A stretch of DNA of 25,040 nucleotides from JBGOTP01 sp041476545 (GCA_041476545.1 JBGOTP010000025.1:1-25040); one strand, 5' to 3'; numbered from the stretch's first letter, positions 7,345 to 15,495 are shown. The notes: generated by a model not told the origin, from the sequence alone. Made by a program: numbers and translations.

Positions 7345-8130
7345 CCAGAAATGCTGCAGGGGTCCGTGACCGTGGCCGAGGGGAAGCCCATGCCTGATGG
7401 CCTCCGCGACGTAGGACTGCGCGCGCGCGACGGCATCCAGAAGGGAATCGCCCCGCGCCAGACGCGCGGCGATGGCCGACGCAAACGTGCAGCCGGTGCC
7501 GTGTGTGTGACGCGTGTCGATGCGCGCGGTCTCATATTCGGTGAAGACGTCTCCATCGAAGAGCAGGTCGACGAGGACATCCCCCTCCCCGTGGCCGCCC
7601 GTGACGACGACCGCCGCGCCGCTCAGCTGATGAATCTCCGCAGCCGCGGCCCGCGCTTGCTCGATGGACGTGATTGCCCGTCCGCTCAGAATTTCCGCCT
7701 CGGGAATGTTAGGTGTGACGACCAGCGCTCGCGGCAACAGCTCCGCGCACATCGCGCGAACGCCATCGTCGTCGAGCAGAGGCTCGCCGCTCGTGGCGAG
7801 CATGACCGGATCGACGACCACGAGCGGAAGGTTGAGTGCCTCAATGGCAGCGGCCACGGCTTCCACGATGGCGGCGTTGACGAGCATGCCCGTCTTCGTC
7901 GCGTGAACGGTCATGTCGGTGGCGACGGCTTCGATCTGCGCAATGACGACATCGGCCGTAACCGGCATGACCGCCATCACACCCATCGTGTTCTGCGCCG
8001 TCACCGCGGTGATGGCGCTCAGTCCATAGACGCCGAGGGCCGCGAAGGTTTTGAGATCCGCCTGAATGCCGGCGCCGCCGCTCGAATCGCTGCCCGCGAT
8101 CGTGAGCGCGGTCCGTATCTCGTGAGGCAT
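7315..8130 (-). CDS. thiD: Hydroxymethylpyrimidine/phosphomethylpyrimidine kinase ThiD
   Basis: The protein is 271 aa of the ribokinase-like fold. The N-terminus ALTIAGSDSSGGAGIQADLKTFAALGVYG is the ThiD signature, VVVDPVMLATSGEPLL the mid motif, and HGTGCTFASAIAARLARG the anion-hole motif with the catalytic Asp/Cys region. It phosphorylates HMP and HMP-P in thiamine synthesis. The C-terminal residues NRVSNRVIG are encoded by the octamer repeat and probably are not part of the ancestral protein. It starts 16 nt after the methyltransferase stop, consistent with an operon, although no other thiamine gene is visible. Confidence 0.95.
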   Translation of the reverse strand: MPHEIRTALTIAGSDSSGGAGIQADLKTFAALGVYGLSAITAVTAQNTMGVMAVMPVTADVVIAQIEAVATDMTVHATKTGMLVNAAIVEAVAAAIEALNLPLVVVDPVMLATSGEPLLDDDGVRAMCAELLPRALVVTPNIPEAEILSGRAITSIEQARAAAAEIHQLSGAAVVVTGGHGEGDVLVDLLFDGDVFTEYETARIDTRHTHGTGCTFASAIAARLARGDSLLDAVARAQSYVAEAIRHGLPLGHGHGPLQHFWNRVSNRVIG

Positions 8131-8146
8131 GGGCCAGACCTTTAGA

Positions 8147-8950
8147 TCAAGACGAGCAACGAGACGAGGTCGTCGTCTTGCCGAAGACCAGTAGGAACTG
8201 AAAAGGCGGCACCGCCTCTCGCTTGAGCAGCGTCAGCCCCGCGGCGCCAGCCGCCCGGACGACGGTATCGGGGTTGACGCGTTCGTCCGGATCGGGACCA
8301 GGTCCGCCCCCGCCCGGCTCGAAATCGACGACACCGAGACATCCTTGCGGCTTCAACTGTTTCGCGATGTTGGCCAGCAACGTGACCACCTGGGACGGGT
8401 CGGCCGGATCTTCCATCTCGTGGTAGGCGTCCACGATCAGCGCGGCGTCGATGTCGGGCGGCAGCTTCGGATCGTTCGGCGTGCCCTGGACCGTGCGCAC
8501 GTTCTTCAGCCCCTCCAGGTCGACGCGCCGGCGAAGCGCGAGGAGCATCAGGCGCTGAATATCTTCGGCGATCACGAGGCCGTTCTGTTCAACCCGGCGT
8601 GCCAGGCGGATGGTGAACCAGCCACCTCCCGCGCCCAGATCGGCCACAACCGAGCCCTCGGCGATCTTGAGGGCGTCCATGATTTGATCGGGCCTCTGCC
8701 ACTGGTCGCGGTCCTCGGCATCAAGAAGCCCAAGGTCCTGCGCGCTGAACAGCCGGTCCTTGGGTTTTGCCTGCGCGGATTGAGCGACCTGAGCGCGCGG
8801 CGTGCCCGGAACGCCAGGAGCGATGACCGCCGCTGCGGGTCGTGCCGAACCCGTCGAAGCGGGTGTCTGATTGCACGCAGCAAATGTCGCGCACGCCAAC
8901 CAGCATGCCAGATGCATCACGGTTTGCCGAGCCGGTCCGGCTGACGTCAC
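8147..8950 (-). CDS. Predicted lipoprotein class I SAM-dependent methyltransferase
   Basis: The protein is 267 aa. The N-terminus has a hydrophobic signal ending in a lipobox-like TFAAC (Cys26), then a Pro/Ala/Ser-rich linker, then a Rossmann methyltransferase domain with motif I VVADLGAGGGWFTIRL (residues 101-116), an ALIVDAYHEMEDP acidic loop and a VVDFEPGG segment. Similar secreted methyltransferases are frequent in Acidobacteriota; the substrate is unknown. GTG 8950 is chosen because it overlaps the aspartase stop by 4 nt (GTGA). ATG 8917, giving MHLACWLACATFAAC, is an alternative and also leaves a lipoprotein signal. The linker ASTGSARPAAA is encoded by a sequence resembling a dispersed repeat (see findings). 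Confidence 0.82.
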   Translation of the reverse strand: MTSAGPARQTVMHLACWLACATFAACNQTPASTGSARPAAAVIAPGVPGTPRAQVAQSAQAKPKDRLFSAQDLGLLDAEDRDQWQRPDQIMDALKIAEGSVVADLGAGGGWFTIRLARRVEQNGLVIAEDIQRLMLLALRRRVDLEGLKNVRTVQGTPNDPKLPPDIDAALIVDAYHEMEDPADPSQVVTLLANIAKQLKPQGCLGVVDFEPGGGGPGPDPDERVNPDTVVRAAGAAGLTLLKREAVPPFQFLLVFGKTTTSSRCSS

Positions 8951-10401
8951 GACACGGACCCCTTCGCTCCGCCCGCCCTGCCTGGCCCCTTCGGTTCGTC
9001 CGCCCTCCGTCCGACCACGCCGCCTTTGGTCATCGCGTCGGCCGACAGAATGTCGTCGAGGCGCTTGGCGTCGAGGAGTCCCCGCGCAAGGACCAGCTCA
9101 CGAATCGACCGGCCGCTCGCCACGGACTCCTTGGCAATCTCCGCGGTCGCCGCGTATCCGATGTACGGACTGAGCGCTGTGGCGGTCGCTGAACTGCGCT
9201 CCAGCAGTTCGCGCGCGCGCTCGGCATTGACGATGATGCCGTCGACGCACCGCGTGCGCATGACGAGGAGCGACTCTCGAAGAATCGTGGATGCGTGAAG
9301 CGCGTTCCACGCAATAACCGGCATCATCACGTTCAACTCGAGCTGGCCGGCTTCGCAGGCGAGCGCCACCGTCATGTCGCAACCAATCACCTGAAAGCAG
9401 ACCTGATTCACCATCTCCGGGATGGATGGATTCACCTTGCCCGGCATGATGGACGATCCCGGCTGGACGGCAGGCAGTGTGATTTCCGCCAGCCCCGCGC
9501 GCGGTCCCATGCTGAGGAGCCGGAGATCGCTGGCGATCTTGCCGACCTCCACGGCGAGACGACGCATCGCGCCTGAGTACGCGAGGACGTCGCCCATGCT
9601 CTGCGTGACGCGGAACAGGTTCTCGGCCGGCGACAGGGCGAGGCCGGTGTAGTGCGCCAGCTTCCGCACGACCAGCTCGCGATAGTCGTCGCCCGCGTTC
9701 AGGCCCGTGCCGATCGCCGTTGCTCCGATGTTGAGTTCCTGCAACTGCTCCGCGTCACGCGCTACGGCGTCTGCACCGCGGCGGATGCACGACGCGTAGC
9801 CATCGAACTCCTGCCCGAAGGTCATCGGGACGGCGTCCTGCAGGTGCGTACGGCCGGTCTTGAGCACGGCGCTCGACGTTGCGGCGTTGCGCGCGAAGCT
9901 GTCCGCCAACTGGCGCGCGGCTTGGACGAGCGGCCCCGCGCGCATCAGCAGCGCAAGTCGCGTTGCCGTGGGGAACACGTCGTTGGTCGACTGGCTCATG
10001 TTGACGTGATCGTTGGGATGGACACGCGTGTAATCGCCTCGCGGCGCGCCCAGGATCTCGGCGGCGCGATTGGCCAGCACTTCGTTCGCGTTCATGTTGT
10101 GGGAGGTACCGGCGCCTGCCTGATATACATCGACCACGAACTCGTCGCGCAGCTGTCCGCCGAGGATCTCGTCGGCGGCTGTCACGATGGAGGCCGCAAT
10201 CGCCGCGTCGAGACGGCCGAGCGCGGCGTTCGCCTCGGCCGCCGCCTTCTTGATCAGGATCGTTGCGGTGACGAGATCGGCCGGCGCCCGAAGGCCGCTA
10301 ATCGGGAAATTGGCGACGGCCCGCGCGGTCTGGATCCCGTAGTACGCATCGGCGGGAACGGCGAGCTCGCCCAGCGGATCGCGCTCGGTGCGGAAGGGCA
10401 T
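8947..10401 (-). CDS. aspA: Aspartate ammonia-lyase (aspartase)
   Basis: The protein is 484 aa from ATG 10401, giving RTERDPLGELAVPADAYYGIQTARA, the standard family N-terminus. An upstream in-frame extension to 10482 lacks family similarity. The aspartase/fumarase superfamily motifs are present: TGRTHLQDA (182-190) and GSSIMPGKVNP (315-325). The following residues SIPEMVNQVCFQVIG are aspartase-like rather than FumC-like (TQCEALTMVC). It converts L-aspartate to fumarate and ammonia. It diverges from a class I fumarase gene 68 nt away, so the pair links aspartate, fumarate and malate. The C-terminus has a basic Gly-rich tail (RADEPKGPGRAGGAKGSVS) that looks unstructured. Confidence 0.9.
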   Translation of the reverse strand: MPFRTERDPLGELAVPADAYYGIQTARAVANFPISGLRAPADLVTATILIKKAAAEANAALGRLDAAIAASIVTAADEILGGQLRDEFVVDVYQAGAGTSHNMNANEVLANRAAEILGAPRGDYTRVHPNDHVNMSQSTNDVFPTATRLALLMRAGPLVQAARQLADSFARNAATSSAVLKTGRTHLQDAVPMTFGQEFDGYASCIRRGADAVARDAEQLQELNIGATAIGTGLNAGDDYRELVVRKLAHYTGLALSPAENLFRVTQSMGDVLAYSGAMRRLAVEVGKIASDLRLLSMGPRAGLAEITLPAVQPGSSIMPGKVNPSIPEMVNQVCFQVIGCDMTVALACEAGQLELNVMMPVIAWNALHASTILRESLLVMRTRCVDGIIVNAERARELLERSSATATALSPYIGYAATAEIAKESVASGRSIRELVLARGLLDAKRLDDILSADAMTKGGVVGRRADEPKGPGRAGGAKGSVS

Positions 10402-10409
10402 AAAGGGGT

Positions 10410-10428
10410 AGCTCTCGGCTGACAGCTT
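10410..10428. repeat. Short copy of the AGCTGACAGC repeat family in the aspA-fumarase intergenic region
   Basis: AGCTCTCGGCTGACAGCTT lies 8 nt upstream of the aspA start and resembles longer arrays at 18453-18540 and 23636-23733. Confidence 0.45.
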
Positions 10429-10456
10429 ACCGCCGATGCTGTTCTTCAGCATTGAA

Positions 10457-10462
10457 TATAAT
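10457..10462 (+). promoter_or_regulatory. Consensus -10 element (TATAAT) for the class I fumarase gene
   Basis: A perfect TATAAT ends 7 nt before the ATG at 10470, which is the normal distance from a -10 box to the transcription start. No Shine-Dalgarno sequence fits in between. The -35 region (about 10434-10439) is weak. This suggests a leaderless mRNA. Confidence 0.55.
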
Positions 10463-10469
10463 TCAGCCA

Positions 10470-11987
10470 ATGCTTCCATCATTCTTCGAGAGCGTGCTCC
10501 AACTCATCGTTCGAACGTCCACCGATTTGCCGCCCGACGTGCGCGCGGCCATGAAGACGTCGCTCGATGCCGAGGTGCCTGGCACGCGTGCCGGACAGGC
10601 GCTGACGATCATCGCGCAGAACATCGACCTCGCCGCCGGCAACGAAGGCGCCATCTGCCAGGACACCGGTATGCCGACCTTCGAGGTCAAGGTGCCGATT
10701 GGTGCGAACCAGATGTGGATGCGCGCGCAGATCCGCGAAGCCGTGGCCGAGGCGACAAGGCGCGGCAAGTTGCGGCCCAACTCGGTCGACTCCATCACCG
10801 GTAAGAATTCGGGCGACAACCTGGGGCCGGGTACGCCGATCATTCATTTCGATCAGTGGGAGCGCGACGCGATCGAGATCAAGCTGATCCTGAAGGGTGG
10901 GGGCTGCGAGAACACCAACGCCCAGTACGCGCTGCCCGTCGAGCTGCCGCACCTCGGGCGTGCCGATCGCACGCTCGACGGCGTGCGGAAGTGCATTCTG
11001 CACGCCGTCTGGAACGCGCAGGGCAAGGGCTGTGCGCCGGGAGCGGTTGGCGTGTGCGTCGGCGGCGATCGGACGTCCGGGTACTCGCATGCGAAGGAGC
11101 AGCTCTTTCGGACGCTGGACGATGTGAATCCGGATGCGAGGCTGGCCGAGATCGAAGCCGCGATCATGTCGAGCGTGAACACCCTCGAGATCGGCACGAT
11201 GGGTTTCGGCGGGCGGGTCACGCTCATCGGCTGCAAGATCGGCGCGCTCAACCGGCTTCCCGCCAGTTTCTTCGTGTCGGTGGCGTACGACTGCTGGGCG
11301 TTCCGGCGGCTCGGCGTGATTCTCGACAGCCGCAGCGGCGCGATCGCAAGCTGGCTGTATCGCGATCCCTCTCACCCGATCATCCCGATGCTCGATCAGG
11401 CCGGCTTCGCGCGCACGGGTCGCGAAGTGACGATCAAGGCGCCGCTCACCGACGAGCAGGTGCGATCGCTCAAGGTCGGCGACGTCGTGCTGATATCAGG
11501 ACGCATGTTCACCGGCCGCGACGCCGTCCATTCGCATCTGATGAAGCACGAACCGCCGGTCGATCTCCGCGGGTCTATCCTCTATCATTGCGGCCCCGTC
11601 GTCATGAAAGAAGGGGACGGCTGGCGTGTGACCGCCGCCGGACCGACGACGAGCATTCGCGAGGAGCCGTATCAGGGAGAGATCATCAAGCGCTATGGCA
11701 TCCGCGCGGTGATGGGCAAGGGCGGCATGGGGGTGAAGACGCTCGCCGCACTGAAGGAACATGGTGCCGTGTATCTCAACGCCATCGGCGGCGCCGCGCA
11801 ATTCTACGCGCGCACGATCAAGACCGTGGACGGCGTCTCACTCCTCGAATTCGGCACGCCAGAAGCCATGTGGCATCTGACAGTGGAGGATTTTCCCGCC
11901 ATCGTCACGATGGACGCGCACGGCAACAGCCTGCATAAGGACATCGAGCAGGAATCGGGCAGGCACCTCGCAGCGCTCGGTTCGTAG
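10470..11987 (+). CDS. Class I (Fe-S dependent) fumarate hydratase
   Basis: The protein is 505 aa and combines the TtdA/FumA-alpha and TtdB/FumA-beta halves in one chain. The N-terminal domain has ICQDTGMPTFEVKV (Cys63), GKNSGDNLGPGTP, a central GKGCAPGAVGVCVGGDRTSGY (Cys188 and Cys196) and GCKIGALNRLP (Cys255). By alignment with FumA-type enzymes, Cys63, Cys188 and Cys255 are the probable [4Fe-4S] ligands. The C-terminal domain begins near VTIKAPLTDEQVRSLKVGDVVLISG and includes GPTTSIREEPYQ and GKGGMG. It interconverts fumarate and malate; L-tartrate dehydratase activity cannot be excluded. ATG 10470 is chosen over an upstream TTG (10452), which would lie over the -10 box. Confidence 0.93.
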   Translation: MLPSFFESVLQLIVRTSTDLPPDVRAAMKTSLDAEVPGTRAGQALTIIAQNIDLAAGNEGAICQDTGMPTFEVKVPIGANQMWMRAQIREAVAEATRRGKLRPNSVDSITGKNSGDNLGPGTPIIHFDQWERDAIEIKLILKGGGCENTNAQYALPVELPHLGRADRTLDGVRKCILHAVWNAQGKGCAPGAVGVCVGGDRTSGYSHAKEQLFRTLDDVNPDARLAEIEAAIMSSVNTLEIGTMGFGGRVTLIGCKIGALNRLPASFFVSVAYDCWAFRRLGVILDSRSGAIASWLYRDPSHPIIPMLDQAGFARTGREVTIKAPLTDEQVRSLKVGDVVLISGRMFTGRDAVHSHLMKHEPPVDLRGSILYHCGPVVMKEGDGWRVTAAGPTTSIREEPYQGEIIKRYGIRAVMGKGGMGVKTLAALKEHGAVYLNAIGGAAQFYARTIKTVDGVSLLEFGTPEAMWHLTVEDFPAIVTMDAHGNSLHKDIEQESGRHLAALGS

Positions 11988-12074
11988 GACCCAACGGATG
12001 GAGCCGCCGGATTCTCGTCACCAGTCGACGATCCGTCAGGAGAATGGGACGCTGTAGTCCAGAATCTCGAACAG

Positions 12075-12110
12075 CGCCGGGCAACACCTGGGCCAATTGC
12101 GGCGGTTTTA
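12075..12110 (+). terminator. Probable rho-independent terminator after the fumarase gene
   Basis: CGCCG(gg)CAA at 12075-12084 can pair with TTGCGGCG at 12097-12104 across an 11-12 nt loop with a two-base bulge, followed by GTTTTAT. It lies about 90 nt after the stop codon. The bulge makes the stem imperfect. Confidence 0.45.
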
Positions 12111-12170
12111 TCTGGCAGGATTCATGCTGGTCGGCTGATTGATCGTCGTTTCCCTTTACCGAGGACGACC

Positions 12171-13058
12171 GTGAACCGCACGCTGAAAACGTCGCTCAGT
12201 CTTCTCGCCCTGCTGACATTGCTCGTCGAGGCCCCAGCCTTCGCCCAGCGGCGCATCGGTCCGCGGATGCATCGAGGTACGTTCGTCTTCGTCGGCGGCT
12301 ACTTCTACGATCCGTTCTTTGGTCCGTATCCGTGGTGGGATCGGGGCGTGTATCCCTACGGGTATGGTTACGGCTACGAGCCCGTGTACGACGAGAGTGC
12401 CGGCGTGCGAATCGAGGTGACACCCAAGGAGGCTGGCGTCTACGTCGATGGATACTACGCCGGCATCGTGGACGATTTCGACGGATTCTTTCAGCGGCTG
12501 ACGTTGTCGCCCGGACAGCACGACCTCACGCTGTACCTCGACGGATATCGGACGGTACACCAGCCGCTCCGTCTCTCGCCGCGGTCGACCTTCAAAGTGG
12601 GTTATCGGATGGAACGCCTCGCGGTCGGCGAGACGAGCGAGAAACCGGCCCTGGCGCCAGCCCTGCCGGCGCCGCCGCCCGGCAGCTACATGGCGCCGCG
12701 CACGCCGCCGCGCACCCCGTTCCCGCCTGGTCCCGCCGGCCCGCCGCCAGTCCGCGGTGTGCCGCCCGCCGCGCCGCCGAGCGCCGCGCCGTCAGTCCGC
12801 GGTGCGCCGCCGAGCGCTGCGCCCCGAGCCGAGGCCAGCGTCGGGACGATTGTGGTCCGCGTGCAGCCCGGTGGCGCCGACGTGTTCATTGACGGGGAGC
12901 GCTGGACGAGTTCCGACACGGAGCGTCTGACGGTCCAGGTGTCTGACGGCCGGCATCACGTTGAGGTCCGCAAGAGTGGGTATCGCACGCTCGCGATCGA
13001 CGTCGACGTCCGCGGCAACGCGACCGTTCCGCTCAACGTGAGCCTGTCGCCGGAGTAG
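12171..13058 (+). CDS. Secreted two-PEGA-domain protein
   Basis: The protein is 295 aa. A signal peptide (MNRTLKTSLSLLALLTLLVEAPAFAQ) is followed by an aromatic Tyr/Gly/Trp-rich stretch (residues 40-72), a first PEGA domain (about 78-150, VRIEVTPKEAGVYVDGYYAG and HDLTLYLDGYRT), a Pro/Ala-rich linker (160-222) with internally duplicated sequence (PPSAAPSVRGAPPSAAP), and a second PEGA domain (224-295, GGADVFIDGERW and HHVEVRKSGYRTL). PEGA domains are small beta-sandwiches of surface or periplasmic proteins. The GTG start has GAGG a few bases upstream. The next gene starts 3 nt after the stop, so the two are likely cotranslated. Confidence 0.85.
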   Translation: MNRTLKTSLSLLALLTLLVEAPAFAQRRIGPRMHRGTFVFVGGYFYDPFFGPYPWWDRGVYPYGYGYGYEPVYDESAGVRIEVTPKEAGVYVDGYYAGIVDDFDGFFQRLTLSPGQHDLTLYLDGYRTVHQPLRLSPRSTFKVGYRMERLAVGETSEKPALAPALPAPPPGSYMAPRTPPRTPFPPGPAGPPPVRGVPPAAPPSAAPSVRGAPPSAAPRAEASVGTIVVRVQPGGADVFIDGERWTSSDTERLTVQVSDGRHHVEVRKSGYRTLAIDVDVRGNATVPLNVSLSPE

Positions 13059-13061
13059 AAG

Positions 13062-13730
13062 ATGGCGATGCATCGACTCTCGATCGGCCGCATGCCGCTG
13101 GGGGCGATGTTCTTGGCGACCGCGCTATGGAGTGGACGCGCCAGCGCGCAGGACGTGAACCCGCCAGCCGGCGGGGCAGGCTTGCAGGGGCCGATGACCG
13201 TCGAGCGCGTCCGCGAAGGCTGGGCTATTGCTCCTGATTTCAAAGTCACACGGTTCGACGACAGCACGCGCGGGCTCGCGGGCGTGTGGGCTGGCTGGGT
13301 GATCGATAACACGCTGATGATCGGCGGCGCCGGTTACTGGCTGCCTGATTCGAGTCGTGCGCGCGGGCTCTCGTACGGCGGTGCGCTCATCGAGTGGCGG
13401 GAGCACACCGAGCGAACCTTCGGCTTCAGCGTGAAAGCGTTACTGGGCTTCGGCACCGCGACCGTACCGCGCACCGTGACGCTGATCCCGTTTGGCCGTT
13501 ACCCTGGCGTCGTGCCCGTCTCGACGAATGGATCGCTCACGTTTGCGTTTCGCGAAGACTTCTTCGTCGCTGAACCACAGGCCGATCTGCTCGTTAGCAT
13601 CGCACCCCGCGTCCGTCTGCACGTGGGCGCCGGCTACCGTGCCGTCGGAGGTGCTGGAAGTCTCGGGTCCGCAATCCGCGGCGCGACCGGCAGCGTCTCG
13701 CTCGAGATCGGCCCCTCGTCGCAACCCTGA
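13062..13730 (+). CDS. Secreted protein, probable outer-membrane beta-barrel
   Basis: The protein is 222 aa. A signal peptide (FLATALWSGRASAQDV) is followed by alternating hydrophobic/polar beta segments rich in Gly and aromatics (LAGVWAGWVIDNTLMIGGAGYWL, RTFGFSVKALLGFG, ADLLVSIAPRVRLHVGAGYRAV), suggesting a small porin-like barrel. No named family is recognised. It starts 3 nt after the PEGA gene, so the pair probably acts together in the envelope. Confidence 0.7.
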   Translation: MAMHRLSIGRMPLGAMFLATALWSGRASAQDVNPPAGGAGLQGPMTVERVREGWAIAPDFKVTRFDDSTRGLAGVWAGWVIDNTLMIGGAGYWLPDSSRARGLSYGGALIEWREHTERTFGFSVKALLGFGTATVPRTVTLIPFGRYPGVVPVSTNGSLTFAFREDFFVAEPQADLLVSIAPRVRLHVGAGYRAVGGAGSLGSAIRGATGSVSLEIGPSSQP

Positions 13731-13780
13731 ACTCCAAATTCTCAAGACCCGGTGCGCATGACGGCTGTCGATCGTTAGGC

Positions 13781-13818
13781 TTATACATTACTTGCACAGT
13801 GTAGTGCAATATGTGTAA
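13781..13818. promoter_or_regulatory. Nested dyad (candidate operator) upstream of the winged-helix-like gene
   Basis: TTGCAC (13792-13797) and GTGCAA (13804-13809) are perfect inverted repeats with a 6-nt spacer. They are flanked by TTATACAT (13781-13788) and ATGTGTAA (13811-13818), which pair at 7 of 8 positions. The segment is AT-rich against a GC-rich background and ends 17 nt before the ATG at 13836. The TATACAT could serve as the -10 element, so a bound regulator would block the start region. Autoregulation is inferred. Confidence 0.5.
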
Positions 13819-13835
13819 AGTCAGATCGCAGACCG

Positions 13836-14381
13836 ATGCGACGAATCTCGCCCTCGACTCTTCGGGCCATCGAGCGTGAGCTGCGGGAACTGGAGCGGCG
13901 GCGCGGCGATCTGGATCGCGCGATCGCCCGTTTGCGGCGGATCGCCACGTGGCTGCGAGAGCGGCGGCGGCGTCCGGCGTCTGCTGGCACTGGTGGCGCC
14001 GCACGGGCGGGCCGAAGGGCGGAGTCGGTGCCGCACAGCCTGACGGATGGCTGCCGCGCGGTCCTCAGGATGCATGCCCCGGTCGGACTCACCCCTCGCG
14101 AGGTGAAGCACCTCCTCACAGAGAGCGGATTGTTGTGGGAGCGCTTCAGCAATCCGATGTCGGCGGTGCACACGGTCCTGAAGCGGTTGGTGCAGCAGCA
14201 CGAAGCCCTCGCAACGCTCGGATCAGATGGGAGGCGGCGCTATGCGGTGAAACCGACGGTGGTCATCGCCCTCACACGCCGCGAAATCGCCGACAACGCA
14301 CTTATGGACAAACTGCTCGAAGCTGGCTCGCCTGATGGTGTTGTTGATCTCCTGAAAGGACATCGCAGGAAATCACGCTGA
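13836..14381 (+). CDS. Small coiled-coil plus winged-helix-like protein, possible DNA-binding regulator
   Basis: The protein is 181 aa and very basic. Residues 1-50 form a likely coiled coil (IERELRELERRRGDLDRAIARLRRI), followed by a flexible Ala/Gly/Arg linker. Residues ~70-135 (VLRMHAPVGLTPREVKHLLTESG ... MSAVHTVLKRLVQQHEALATLGSDGRRRYAV) match the pattern of a winged helix: a TPREVxxLL helix, a recognition-like helix VHTVLKRL and a wing ending RRRYAV. No named family is recognised. The AT-rich dyad just upstream fits self-regulation. A short tail ends HRRKSR. Confidence 0.65.
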   Translation: MRRISPSTLRAIERELRELERRRGDLDRAIARLRRIATWLRERRRRPASAGTGGAARAGRRAESVPHSLTDGCRAVLRMHAPVGLTPREVKHLLTESGLLWERFSNPMSAVHTVLKRLVQQHEALATLGSDGRRRYAVKPTVVIALTRREIADNALMDKLLEAGSPDGVVDLLKGHRRKSR

Positions 14382-14552
14382 GCCTGACACACCCCTTTCC
14401 TCTTCTTCCCCTCATCCTCAGACGATGCTATCGTCGTCTCGGCTCGCGTAACTCTCCGTGCAAAAGAAGCGGCCAGTGGCATCCGGCTCGCACGTCTGGC
14501 TTGTGGACAAGGTCGGCGACCAACGCGTCGTTCGCCGACGAAAGGACACGGC

Positions 14553-15194
14553 ATGCAGCCGGGATTTCTCGAGAAACGACTGGAAATTGTGGAGCAAACG
14601 GTGGAAGGACTGACTGAACTGCCGGCCCGCCTGGAAAAGGTCGAAGCGCGTCTGGCGACGGTAGAAACGCAAATTGTGCAACTCAGAACGGAGATGCGCG
14701 ACGAGTTTTCTACTGTGCGCGAGGAGGTTCGCAGGGGCGATGAAGACACGCGCACTCAGATGCGGGCGTTGGTCGAAGACGTTCGCGGCGACGTGCGAAG
14801 GGTGGCCGACGGCGTTGAAGCCAACCGGGGGAACCTGGAGGCGTTCCGGGCCGAAATGGTCGGCTTCAGATCCGACACCGAGACGTTCCAGATGAAGACC
14901 CTGTCGTTTGAGAACAGGACCGTGGCGTTCGAGGAGAACACGCTGGCGTTCCAGAAAAGGACTCTGTCGTTCGAAAAAAGGACCGTGGCGTTCGAGAAGA
15001 GGGCCGTGGCGTTCGAGGAGAAGGCGCTGGCGTTTCAGAGGAAGACGGTCGCGTCCCAGAGGAAGACGGTCGCGTTCCAGAAGAAGATGTTAGTGTTCCA
15101 GAAGAACATGCTGGCGTTCCAGGAGGATGTGACGACTCGCCTCTCGGACATTGCTTCGATGCTGACTCGCGGGCGGCGCGCGAAGCGACGGTGA
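14553..15194 (+). CDS. Coiled-coil protein with twelve tandem 7-residue repeats
   Basis: The protein is 213 aa. Residues 1-105 are a canonical-looking amphipathic coiled coil (RLEKVEARLATVETQIVQLRTEM, EDTRTQMRALVEDVRGDVRRVADGV). Residues 110-193 are twelve back-to-back heptads of consensus (L/V)(A/S)F(Q/E)(K/E)(K/R)(T/A/M), encoded by near-identical 21-nt units. Then comes a short helix and a basic tail (GRRAKRR). There is no signal peptide or membrane segment. I do not recognise a family. A rod-like structural, scaffolding or tether role is plausible but unproven. The ATG follows AAAGGA at a suitable spacing. The repeat array is prone to slippage, so length may vary between strains. Confidence 0.7.
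   Translation: MQPGFLEKRLEIVEQTVEGLTELPARLEKVEARLATVETQIVQLRTEMRDEFSTVREEVRRGDEDTRTQMRALVEDVRGDVRRVADGVEANRGNLEAFRAEMVGFRSDTETFQMKTLSFENRTVAFEENTLAFQKRTLSFEKRTVAFEKRAVAFEEKALAFQRKTVASQRKTVAFQKKMLVFQKNMLAFQEDVTTRLSDIASMLTRGRRAKRR
14880..15131 (+). repeat. In-frame 21-nt tandem repeat array (12 units)
   Basis: Units such as CTGGCGTTCCAGAAAAGGACT, with variants beginning GTGGCGTTCGAG or CTGTCGTTTGAG, repeat twelve times in register with the heptads. The Phe codon (TTC/TTT) is kept in all units but one, where TCC gives Ser. Confidence 0.9.
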
Positions 15195-15248
15195 ACCTCA
15201 GGAGACAGGCCCACCCAAGGCCGGCGTGACCCCGTTCGTGACACAACC

Positions 15249-15467
15249 GTGACGCGACGCTGGATGGTCCTCGGTAGAATAGGCCGTCGTGACCTGGCAG
15301 ATCGGCGGAGGATTCCCGTCTTGCTCGCGGCGGCGACGCTGATTCCCATCTGCGTCCTCGGTTGGCTGGGCTTGCGCATCCTGCAACAGGATCTCGAAGC
15401 CCTGGCGGAACTGGAGATTCTACTCGAAGAGCGGCGCCGCGACGGTTCCTCGCTCACCGATCGCTGA
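15249..15467 (+). CDS. Short membrane-anchored fragment resembling the N-terminus of a sensor protein
   Basis: The protein is 72 aa with one strong membrane segment (IPVLLAAATLIPICVLGWLGLRIL) followed by a short helix (QQDLEALAELEILLEERRR). The TM and following residues (LGWLGLRILQQD) closely resemble those of the truncated sensor at 18055 (LGWLAWRLLAQD), so it may be a remnant or paralogous N-terminus of the same sensor family. The start is uncertain: GTG 15249 or ATG 15264. A TAGAAT -10-like box at 15275-15280 falls inside the predicted coding region, which argues for a later start or against coding. Confidence 0.4.
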   Translation: MTRRWMVLGRIGRRDLADRRRIPVLLAAATLIPICVLGWLGLRILQQDLEALAELEILLEERRRDGSSLTDR

Positions 15468-15495
15468 CGCAATCAGGACGAACACTTCACAGAAG

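Noticed and set aside
10402..10482. N-terminal extension of aspartase
   Set aside because: The extra residues lack family similarity and would run antisense through the fumarase promoter and start codon.
14880..15131. CRISPR-like regular repeats
   Set aside because: The 21-nt units are directly tandem, in frame and without spacers; they encode protein heptads.
14866..15246. Minus-strand Ser/Thr-rich repetitive ORF
   Set aside because: Mirror reading of the heptad array; no start context and no function beyond the repeat.
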